From an uncultured Eubacteriales bacterium (lineage in GTDB: Bacteria > Bacillota > Clostridia > Peptostreptococcales > Anaerovoracaceae), in NCBI GenBank assembly GCA_902793875.1, contig CADBFL010000104.1:1-6310 (forward strand): 6,310 nucleotides of DNA, in the 5' to 3' direction. Every line of letters begins with the position of its first letter. The stretch's first letter is position 1. The notes beneath the pieces are model-generated. The model was not told the DNA's origin. It saw only the letters and a program-made list of their open reading frames with translations, and ran no database searches. Below, piece by piece: positions 1 to 5,965 of the stretch. The position numbers were made by a program, and so were the translations under genes.

Positions 1-495
1 AAGATGCCGCTCATCGAGCCGCTCGAATACCGCGAGGACAGCAGGATAAGGGACTTCGTCATAGCGATAGACACATCTGGATCCGTGGCCGGAGATGAAG
101 TGCAGTCCTTTCTTCAGAAGACGTACAGCATACTGAAGAGCCGCGAGTCGTTCCAGACCAGGATCAACGTCCACATCGTGCAGTGCGACGCTCAGATCCA
201 GTCCGACGATGTCATCACATCCGGGGCTGATCTCGACAGATATGTCGATACCATGGAGATAAGAGGTCTCGGAGGCACGGACTTCAGACCCGTGTTCGAC
301 TATGTGGACCGCCTGATATCCGAAGGGGAGTTCAGCGACCTCAGAGGGCTCATATATTTCACCGACGGACTGGGCGTGTATCCTGCGTCGAAACCGCCGT
401 ACAGGACGGCCTTCGTATTCGTCGAGAGCGGATACAACGTGCCTGAAGTGCCGGTGTGGGCGATGAAAGTGGTGCTCCGCCCGGATGAACTGTGA
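1..495 (+). CDS. VWA-like domain protein (DUF2201/COG3864 type), C-terminal part; 5' end cut by window edge
   Basis: This is the C-terminal part of a von Willebrand factor A-like protein. Counting from the Met at position 4, a full MIDAS metal site is visible: D23-T-S25-G-S27 after the hydrophobic strand FVIAI, T92 in GGTD, and D121 in FTDG. The stretch VHIVQCDAQIQ (56-66) is typical of the DUF2201 VWA-like family. The reading frame is already open at base 1 (a Lys codon) and no ribosome binding site can be seen, so the Met at 4 is probably internal. Family members are usually near 400 residues, with an N-terminal putative metallopeptidase-like domain that would lie outside the window. The gene ends with tandem stops TGA TAA, 45 bases before a MoxR-like ATPase gene, so the two are probably co-transcribed. 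VWA proteins of this kind commonly partner such ATPases, with the MIDAS contacting ATPase or client. Cytoplasmic location is inferred: no membrane segment is present in the visible part. The client is unknown. Confidence 0.85.
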   Translation, partial: KMPLIEPLEYREDSRIRDFVIAIDTSGSVAGDEVQSFLQKTYSILKSRESFQTRINVHIVQCDAQIQSDDVITSGADLDRYVDTMEIRGLGGTDFRPVFDYVDRLISEGEFSDLRGLIYFTDGLGVYPASKPPYRTAFVFVESGYNVPEVPVWAMKVVLRPDEL

Positions 496-540
496 TAACA
501 TAAAAATGAAAAGCTTCAGCTTGCTAAAGGAAAAAGCGAT

Positions 541-2043
541 ATGGATATAAGAAAAGCGAAAGAACAGATACGAAACGCCGTCAAGGCTTATCTTACGAAG
601 GACGAGCTCGGCAATTACGTCATCCCTGTCGAAAAGCAGAGGCCGGTGCTCCTGATCGGTCCGCCGGGAATAGGCAAGACAGCCATCATGGAGCAGCTCG
701 CGTCGGAGCTCGGCATAGGCCTCATCTCGTATTCGATGACCCACCATACGCGCCAGAGCGCCATCGGCCTGCCTTTCATAAGCCGCAGGGTATACGGCGG
801 GACGGAGTGCGACGTCACGGAATACACCATGAGCGAGATCATCGCTTCGGTATATGATCTGATGGAGACCACGGGCGTCAGGCAGGGCATACTCTTTCTC
901 GACGAGATCAACTGCGTGTCGGAGACGCTTTCGCCTCTGATGATGCAGTTCCTTCAGTACAAGGTCTTTGGAGGTCACAGGCTGCCGGAAGGATGGATAG
1001 TTGTCACGGCCGGCAATCCGCCTGAGTATAACGACTCCGCAAGGGAATTCGACATCGTGACGCTCGACAGGCTCAAGAAGATAGATGTCGAGCCTGACTT
1101 CGAAGCGTGGAAGGAATATGCCGCGGCCGCGCGCATACATCCGGCGGTCATGTCGTTCCTGCAGAGCAGAAGGGAGCGCTTCTACCATGTCGAGACCACG
1201 GTAAGCGGCAAGTCGATCGTGACCCCGAGGGGCTGGGAGGACCTCAGCAAAATGCTTCTGCTCTACGAGAAGAACGGCATCGAAGCTGATGAGGATCTGA
1301 TAGTCCAGTACCTTCAGAACAGCGCAGCCGCAAAGGAGTTCAATACTTATCTCGCCCTGTTCAACAAGTACAGGGAAGAGTATCCGGTCGACGCGATCCT
1401 GGACGGGGAAGTCCCTGAAGGGATGACGGAGAGGGTGGCTCAGGCCGGCTTCGATGAGGTCTATACTCTCATCGGCCTGCTTTTGAGCAGCGTGAAGGAC
1501 GATGTCCGCGGCCGCATGGAGGAAAGACGCCTGATCGAGTCGGTGAGGCTCTGCCTCAGGGAATACAAGGCGGCAGCGTCTGAGGAACTCGAGCCTGACG
1601 TCAACATGAGAAGGCTTATCGGCCGCATCGAGTCGGGCCGCGAATCAGGACTCAGGGCCCATTCGCTCACCCGTGAGGAAGCCGACCGCATGCTCAGGAC
1701 AGCTTCGTGCCTGTACGACATGGCGGCAAAGACGGCTTCCCTGCAGGACTATGAAGCCGCCTTCGACGTCATCAGAGAGGCCAGCGCGGAGCTCGTTGCG
1801 GACCACAACGAAAAAGCGGAAACCACTAAGAACAGGATGGAAAACCTCTTCAGCTTTGCCGAAAACTGCTGGGGGGACGAAAAGGAGATGCTGCTGATAG
1901 TCACCGAACTCACGGCAGATCCCGATACCGTGTCCTTCATAAGCACCTACGGCTGTGACGGCTACTACAGACACAATAAAAACCTGCTCTTCGATGAGCG
2001 GCAGGCAGCTATAGAGCAGCAGATAGAAAAGCTGGAACTGTGA
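541..2043 (+). CDS. MoxR-like AAA+ ATPase with long helical C-terminal extension
   Basis: A 500-residue AAA+ ATPase of the MoxR/AAA_5 type. The ATPase core occupies about residues 30-240: Walker A GPPGIGKT at 40-47, Walker B ILFLDE at 117-122, sensor 1 Asn in TAGNP (N159), candidate arginine finger R169 or R177 in the segment SAREFDIVTLDRLKK, and a sensor-2-like TPRGW motif (R230). Residues about 250-500 are charged and apparently helical, with no membrane segment and no domain I can name. The start is supported by AAAGGA at 526-531, nine bases before ATG. The preceding gene encodes a VWA-like protein, so the pair resembles the known MoxR-ATPase/VWA chaperone-like systems, in which ATP hydrolysis remodels a client complex or helps insert a metal or cofactor. 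That role is an inference from the family. A strong terminator lies just after the stop, so the gene ends its transcription unit and is probably not part of the downstream methyl-transfer operon. Confidence 0.88.
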   Translation: MDIRKAKEQIRNAVKAYLTKDELGNYVIPVEKQRPVLLIGPPGIGKTAIMEQLASELGIGLISYSMTHHTRQSAIGLPFISRRVYGGTECDVTEYTMSEIIASVYDLMETTGVRQGILFLDEINCVSETLSPLMMQFLQYKVFGGHRLPEGWIVVTAGNPPEYNDSAREFDIVTLDRLKKIDVEPDFEAWKEYAAAARIHPAVMSFLQSRRERFYHVETTVSGKSIVTPRGWEDLSKMLLLYEKNGIEADEDLIVQYLQNSAAAKEFNTYLALFNKYREEYPVDAILDGEVPEGMTERVAQAGFDEVYTLIGLLLSSVKDDVRGRMEERRLIESVRLCLREYKAAASEELEPDVNMRRLIGRIESGRESGLRAHSLTREEADRMLRTASCLYDMAAKTASLQDYEAAFDVIREASAELVADHNEKAETTKNRMENLFSFAENCWGDEKEMLLIVTELTADPDTVSFISTYGCDGYYRHNKNLLFDERQAAIEQQIEKLEL

Positions 2044-2057
2044 CGATCGGATCGATG

Positions 2058-2087
2058 AAAATGAGCTGCGATGCAGTTCATTTTTTT
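2058..2087 (+). terminator. Rho-independent terminator after the ATPase gene
   Basis: A 7-bp stem GAGCTGC / GCAGTTC (2063-2069 and 2073-2079, one G-U pair) closes on the three-base loop GAT. It is extended by A-T pairs from the upstream AAAAT, and followed by seven T residues at 2081-2087. It begins 15 bases after the ATPase stop codon and separates the VWA/ATPase unit from the corrinoid methyl-transfer genes. The A-run on the left arm could give some termination on the opposite strand as well. Confidence 0.9.
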
Positions 2088-2139
2088 GCAAAGAAAGGCT
2101 GAACTATACCCCGATTCGATACCTGCCGCCGTCCGCATA

Positions 2140-2155
2140 GATTAAACCTATAATC
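2140..2155. promoter_or_regulatory. Palindrome overlapping the -10 box, possible operator
   Basis: GATTA and TAATC form a perfect 5-bp inverted repeat around a six-base centre, and the right arm overlaps the TATAAT box. This position would suit a repressor or a regulator competing with RNA polymerase. The arms are short and AT-rich, so chance is a real alternative. Confidence 0.25.
2149..2154 (+). promoter_or_regulatory. Candidate -10 box of the methyl-transfer operon promoter
   Basis: A perfect TATAAT lies 68 bases upstream of the first methyltransferase start codon and downstream of the terminator, in the only sizeable gap of the window. At a 16-20 base spacing upstream the sequence is GC-rich (CTGCCGCCGT region) with no match to TTGACA. 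The promoter may therefore be weak or activator-dependent. No sigma-54 type GG-N10-GC element was found nearby. Transcription would be expected to begin at about 2160-2162, giving a leader of about 60 bases. Confidence 0.5.
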
Positions 2156-2164
2156 AGGCTGAGC

Positions 2165-2178
2165 GATATTGGTATATC
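2165..2178. promoter_or_regulatory. Palindrome just after the expected transcription start, possible operator
   Basis: GATAT-TGGT-ATATC is a perfect 5-bp inverted repeat with a four-base centre, lying about 10-24 bases after the -10 box. Like the palindrome at 2140-2155 it begins GAT, ends ATC and carries ACC/GGT near its centre (the second is read on the other strand). The two could be related binding sites for one dimeric regulator. This is tentative. Confidence 0.25.
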
Positions 2179-2207
2179 ATTTCGTTGTATGAATACTGCT
2201 TTGACAC

Positions 2208-2212
2208 AGGAG
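2208..2212 (+). promoter_or_regulatory. Ribosome binding site that fixes the methyltransferase start at 2222
   Basis: AGGAG lies nine bases before the ATG at 2222. The in-frame ATG 33 bases further upstream (2189) has no purine-rich site before it, only TTTCGTTGT, and its extra 11 residues do not look like family sequence. The start at 2222 is therefore preferred. Confidence 0.8.
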
Positions 2213-2221
2213 AAAAGCAAC

Positions 2222-3370
2222 ATGACTTATGAAGAACTGAAAAAAGAAATGGAAAAATACCCTGAGACCATGTCTGAAGGGGAGAGGATGCAGAAGTATG
2301 CCGCGGGAGAGACCGTCGACCACATCCCGTTCTCGCTGCAGAGCAACGAGGAGGCGATGGCCAACATCTTCGGCTATACGACCGCTCAGTGGAGAAACGA
2401 TGTCAAGGTACACATCGATGTCATCAAAAGAAGAAAAGAGGAATTCAACATCGGCGGACTTGCCTCCGGACTCAGACTGAGGACCATGGCCCAGGCCGTA
2501 GGCTCCGAGGTATACTTTCCTGAAGTGGGTATCGATCGCGTCGTAAAGCCTGTGCTCACAGACTGGTCGATGCTGCCTGAACTCATGAAGGACGATCCGA
2601 AGAAGAATCCAGTCTTCCTTGCGGTCCTTCAGAGGGGCATAGATCTCAAGATGGCATTCCCTGAGATGGGGATCGCGATGCCGGTAGCGGGGCCGTTCAC
2701 GAACGCTTCCCTCATAAGGCCGGTCGAGATGATACTCAGAGACACGGTAAGACATCCGGACGAACTGAACGATCTGCTGAAGTGGTGCGTCGACTATACT
2801 GTCGCTTACGCCGAGATGTTCGCAGACGAGTTCGGCGGCGGAGGCTGCACAATCTGCGATCCTATCAGCTGCGCCGACATACTCGGCAAGAGGAACTACA
2901 CGAAGTTCTCTGCCCCGTGGCTCGAATACCTGATCGAGGGACTGACGCAGACTCTCGGCAGGAAGCCGGGTATCCACATCTGCGGCAAGACATCCCCTCT
3001 CTGGGACGAGATGCTCAAACTCAAAGTCGCGAACTTCAGCGTGGACAACATGGAAGACCTCGCCGCCGCGAGGGACAAGATGGGCCCTGTCTTCGGACTG
3101 GTCGGCAACGTGGCTCCTGTGGACGTGATGCTGAACGGCACGATCGACGATGTCATCGAGACCTGCAGGCAGTGCATCATCAACGGGGCTGAAGCCGAGA
3201 ACGGCTACACTCTCGGGACCGGCTGCCAGGTGCCGATCGGAACGCCGCGCGAGAACTTCGACGCATTCATTTTCGCGGCCAGGAAGTACGGCAGGGGAGC
3301 GCGCAAGGGCATGATCCCTCTCGGCATAGCAGAGGAAGCTCTGAACGATGTGGTGATGAACAAGGAATAA
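2222..3370 (+). CDS. UroD-fold corrinoid methyltransferase (MtaA/MtbA/CmuA-like superfamily)
   Basis: A 382-residue protein of the uroporphyrinogen-decarboxylase superfamily, in the branch of corrinoid-dependent methyltransferases. The zinc motif of MtaA/MtbA is recognisable: H252-x-C254 in IHICGKT and a distal C335 in LGTGCQVPIGTP. Other family landmarks are AGPFTNASL (156-164), the CDPIS segment (212-216) and GLVGNVAP (292-299). It has no signal peptide or membrane segment, so it is cytoplasmic. True UroD activity is unlikely because the zinc ligands and the adjacent corrinoid protein and RACo-like genes point to methyl transfer. It could be the enzyme that demethylates the substrate onto Co(I), or the one that moves the methyl group onward; the sequence does not decide this. 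Three cysteines cluster at C209, C212 and C217 beside the barrel core, where the MtaA sequence I recall lacks them. The gene is first in the operon, 68 bases before the corrinoid protein gene. Family assignment is secure; substrate is unknown. Confidence 0.87.
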   Translation: MTYEELKKEMEKYPETMSEGERMQKYAAGETVDHIPFSLQSNEEAMANIFGYTTAQWRNDVKVHIDVIKRRKEEFNIGGLASGLRLRTMAQAVGSEVYFPEVGIDRVVKPVLTDWSMLPELMKDDPKKNPVFLAVLQRGIDLKMAFPEMGIAMPVAGPFTNASLIRPVEMILRDTVRHPDELNDLLKWCVDYTVAYAEMFADEFGGGGCTICDPISCADILGKRNYTKFSAPWLEYLIEGLTQTLGRKPGIHICGKTSPLWDEMLKLKVANFSVDNMEDLAAARDKMGPVFGLVGNVAPVDVMLNGTIDDVIETCRQCIINGAEAENGYTLGTGCQVPIGTPRENFDAFIFAARKYGRGARKGMIPLGIAEEALNDVVMNKE

Positions 3371-3382
3371 TGTGTTATCATA

Positions 3383-3397
3383 GAGCGCGTAGCGTTC
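3383..3397 (+). other. Intercistronic hairpin without U-tract
   Basis: GAGCGC-GTA-GCGTTC can fold into a 6-bp stem (one G-U pair) with a three-base loop, in the 68-base gap between the first methyltransferase and the corrinoid protein genes. It is followed by an A-rich stretch instead of T residues, so it is not an intrinsic terminator. It may act in mRNA processing or stability and so set the ratio of corrinoid protein to methyltransferase. That role is inferred. Confidence 0.4.
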
Positions 3398-3438
3398 AGA
3401 AAACAGACAGAACATAAACTGATAAAGGAGAATATATA

Positions 3439-4095
3439 ATGGCAACCAAAGAAGAACTGCTGCAGAAGATGTCCGACATGGTATTCGAGATGGAGGACGA
3501 GGAGATCGCCGATGTGTGCGAAGAGTATATCGAGGCGGGCCATGATGCCCTCGACGGGATACTCCACGGACTCGTTGACGGAATGAACCGCGCGAGCGAG
3601 ATGTACGATCAGGAGGAGTACTTCGTCACAGACCTTCTGCTCTGCTCGGATGCGATGTACGCCGGCCTGGACGTGCTGAGACCTCACCTTCCTGAAGATG
3701 CATCGATGGGCGAATCGAAGAAGGCCGTCATCGGAGTAGTCGAGGGAGACACCCACGACATAGGCAAGAACCTCGTCAAGATCATGATGGAGACCGCCGG
3801 CTTCGAGATGTACGATCTCGGAAGAGACGTGCCGCTCGACAGCTTCGTAGAGAAGGCAAAGGAAGTCGATGCCGACCTCATCATGATGTCGACACTCATG
3901 ACGACGACGATGCCGGGCATGAAGGAAGTCATAAACAAGCTCAAAGAGCAGGGCATCAGAGACAGCGTCAAGGTCATGGTAGGCGGAAGCCCTATCTCGA
4001 TGAAGTACGCCGAGGACATCGGAGCCGACGGATACTCGAGGAACGCCGTCGAGGCCGTCGAAGTAGCAAAGAAGCTCTGCGGAATGGCAGGGTAA
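3439..4095 (+). CDS. Corrinoid (cobalamin-binding) methyl-carrier protein, MtaC/MtbC/MttC-like
   Basis: A 218-residue methyl-carrier protein, the usual length for this family. Residues 1-85 form the helical cap (B12-binding 2) domain, with the typical segment EEYFVTDLLLCSDAM (59-73). Residues about 94-215 form the Rossmann-like B12-binding domain. The cobalamin signature is complete: D104-T-H106-D-I-G109 (H106 is the expected lower cobalt ligand in base-off/His-on binding), S151-T-L153, and G182-G183 in VGGSP. The Co(I) form accepts a methyl group from a substrate-specific methyltransferase and passes it on. The start is supported by AAAGGAG at 3424-3430, eight bases before ATG, the strongest ribosome binding site in the operon, which fits the need for abundant carrier. 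Upstream lies a UroD-fold methyltransferase gene and downstream, after 18 bases, a RACo-like activator. The methyl donor cannot be read from the carrier alone. Confidence 0.93.
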   Translation: MATKEELLQKMSDMVFEMEDEEIADVCEEYIEAGHDALDGILHGLVDGMNRASEMYDQEEYFVTDLLLCSDAMYAGLDVLRPHLPEDASMGESKKAVIGVVEGDTHDIGKNLVKIMMETAGFEMYDLGRDVPLDSFVEKAKEVDADLIMMSTLMTTTMPGMKEVINKLKEQGIRDSVKVMVGGSPISMKYAEDIGADGYSRNAVEAVEVAKKLCGMAG

Positions 4096-4113
4096 AACGG
4101 AGAACAGTCAATA

Positions 4114-5952
4114 ATGCCAAAGCTTACAGTGATGCCGGAGGGAAAGGGATATGATTTTGCCTCCGGCAAAAATTTGATGGAAATAATGCTCGACGCGGGA
4201 CTGTTCATAGACAATGCCTGCGGCGGCAAGGGGCTCTGCGGAAAGTGCAGGGTCAGGATCACGGAAGGAGACGCCGGTGAAGCGGGTGAGACAGAGCGCG
4301 GCATACTGAAAGCCGAAGAGCTCGCTCAGGGAATAAGGCTGGCCTGCCTTGCCTTCCCTGCAGGAGACATAAGCATAGAGCTCCTTCAGAAAGACAAGAA
4401 GCACGACGTTCTCGCGTCGGGATACATGCCGGATTTCGAATTCGCGGCAGACATAAAGAAGCAGTGTGTCACGATCCGAAAACCGACTCTTGAGGATCAG
4501 ACCCCGTTCGAGAACCAGATCCTGGAGCAGACCGGCGCTGAGGAGACTGTCGGCCACGACGGCGCGACCGGATATCTCGGCTTCGACTATACGGCTCTCA
4601 GCGGGAATGAGATGCTGCCGGGAGAGTATACGGCCGTTATGCATGGCGGAAAAGTCATCGCGCTCGAACCGGGAGACACGACCGGCTCGATGTACGGAGT
4701 CGCAATAGACATAGGAACGACCACTGTCGTTTGCTCGCTCGTCGACATGCTCACAGGAGAGGAACTCGGACACGCTTCCGAGATCAACGCCCAGAAGTTC
4801 TTCGGCCTCGACGTTCTGACGAGAATCACCTACGAGATAGAGAACCCTGAAGACGGACGAGTCAAACTGCAGAAGGCCATAGTCGGCTCGATCAACAAGA
4901 TGGTGAAGTCCATCTGCGACGAGCACGGACTGGCTCAGGAACAGATATACGAGGTGACTGTCGGCGCCAACTGCACGATGATGCACATGCTTATGGGAGT
5001 GGATGCCAGACCTATAGGAAAGGCTCCGTTCGCTCCGGTATTCGCAAGGGCAAAGGATGTTAAGACTTCGGATATCGGGCTCAAAGCCGCGCCGGGAGCC
5101 AGGCTCTACTGCCTGCCTTCGGTATCCGCTTACATAGGAGCGGATATTGTCGCAGGTGCATATGTCTGTGACCTCAGGCACCGGAAGGGCAATGTGATGT
5201 TCATAGACATCGGCACCAACGGCGAGATCGTGCTCGCGGCTGACGGAAAACTGATGTCGTGTTCGTGCGCGGCAGGGCCGGCGCTCGAAGGGATGAACAT
5301 CAGCTCGGGGATGCGCGCAGCCGAGGGAGCCATAGAAGATATCCATATCGGCGAAGACGGGCTCGAGCTTAAGATAATAGGAGACTGCGAGCCGGCCGGC
5401 ATCTGCGGAAGCGGCATACTCACCGTGACAAAGGAATTGCTCAGAACAGGCATAGTGCGCAAGACCGGAGCATTCGTAAAGGCGGACAAGTTCGACTCTG
5501 ACGACTACAGATCGCAGTACATAGAAGTGGATGGAGAGGGCAGGCGCTCCTTCAGGATGACAGAAGGAGACGAGCCTCTGTACATAACCCAGAGCGATGT
5601 CAGGCAGGTACAGCTCGCCAAGGGAGCAATACTATCGGGCTTCATGGCTCTGATGAACAAAGCCGGCATCGGGATGGAGGATCTGGACAGGGTCCTCATC
5701 GCAGGCCAGTTCGGCGCTCATCTGCCGGCAGACAGCATAACCGGCACGGGCATACTTCCGTTCGAGGTCGGGGACCGCATCGAATACGTGGGCAATACCT
5801 CGAAGACCGGAGCGTACATGGCTCTGATGTCTTCGAAGGTAAAAAGAGAGATGGAGGAGCTCGCGCACGACATGGATTACCTTGAACTCGGCGCTACGGA
5901 CAACTACGAGAGACTGCTCTCCGAATGCCTGATATTCCCTTCGTTCAGATAA
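4114..5952 (+). CDS. RACo-like reductive activator of corrinoid protein ([2Fe-2S] ferredoxin plus ASKHA/DUF4445 domain)
   Basis: A 612-residue protein matching the architecture and length of RACo-type activators, which use ATP to drive reduction of inactive Co(II) corrinoid proteins back to Co(I). The N-terminal ferredoxin domain (about 1-95) has the CX5CX2C pattern C36, C42, C45, with the fourth ligand C78 in RLACLAFP, as expected for one [2Fe-2S] cluster. A linker (about 96-190) leads to the ASKHA-like ATPase region: first phosphate motif AIDIGTTT (197-204), second phosphate motif FIDIGTNGE (363-371), GICGSGI (429-435) and the adenosine-side motif IAGQFGAHLP (529-538). It has no membrane segment and is cytoplasmic. 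GGAG at 4099-4102 lies 11 bases before ATG, slightly far, so translation may be weaker than for the carrier, fitting a catalytic activator. Its likely partner is the corrinoid protein encoded directly upstream. It differs from RamA-type activators, which carry two [4Fe-4S] clusters and lack this N-terminal pattern. Confidence 0.92.
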   Translation: MPKLTVMPEGKGYDFASGKNLMEIMLDAGLFIDNACGGKGLCGKCRVRITEGDAGEAGETERGILKAEELAQGIRLACLAFPAGDISIELLQKDKKHDVLASGYMPDFEFAADIKKQCVTIRKPTLEDQTPFENQILEQTGAEETVGHDGATGYLGFDYTALSGNEMLPGEYTAVMHGGKVIALEPGDTTGSMYGVAIDIGTTTVVCSLVDMLTGEELGHASEINAQKFFGLDVLTRITYEIENPEDGRVKLQKAIVGSINKMVKSICDEHGLAQEQIYEVTVGANCTMMHMLMGVDARPIGKAPFAPVFARAKDVKTSDIGLKAAPGARLYCLPSVSAYIGADIVAGAYVCDLRHRKGNVMFIDIGTNGEIVLAADGKLMSCSCAAGPALEGMNISSGMRAAEGAIEDIHIGEDGLELKIIGDCEPAGICGSGILTVTKELLRTGIVRKTGAFVKADKFDSDDYRSQYIEVDGEGRRSFRMTEGDEPLYITQSDVRQVQLAKGAILSGFMALMNKAGIGMEDLDRVLIAGQFGAHLPADSITGTGILPFEVGDRIEYVGNTSKTGAYMALMSSKVKREMEELAHDMDYLELGATDNYERLLSECLIFPSFR

Positions 5953-5965
5953 AAGAGGAAAAGCG

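Noticed and set aside
506..550. Small 14-codon frame starting in the gap before the ATPase gene
   Set aside because: It has no ribosome binding site of its own, and the AAAGGA inside it serves the ATPase start at 541.
2201..2206. Perfect TTGACA that could be a -35 box
   Set aside because: It lies 15 bases before the start codon and inside the ribosome-binding region; a promoter using it would start transcription within the coding sequence, and no -10 box follows at the right distance.
2189..2221. Upstream in-frame ATG giving the first methyltransferase 11 more residues
   Set aside because: No ribosome binding site precedes it, while AGGAG sits correctly before the ATG at 2222.
2088..2221. 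Possible cobalamin riboswitch ahead of the corrinoid operon
   Set aside because: The gap is too short and contains no B12-box-like sequence (GCCACTG) or the expected stem set.
2101..2221. Possible sigma-54 promoter, as seen for some methyltransferase operons
   Set aside because: No GG-N10-GC arrangement with TGGCAC/TTGCA-like flanks was found.
2177..3445. Long open frame of 422 codons on the minus strand opposite the first methyltransferase
   Set aside because: It mirrors a gene with clear family motifs and has no recognisable domain; long antisense frames are common opposite GC-rich genes of this codon use.
4108..5346. Long minus-strand frame of 412 codons opposite the RACo-like gene
   Set aside because: It is a shadow of a gene with complete [2Fe-2S] and ASKHA motifs and shows no family features.
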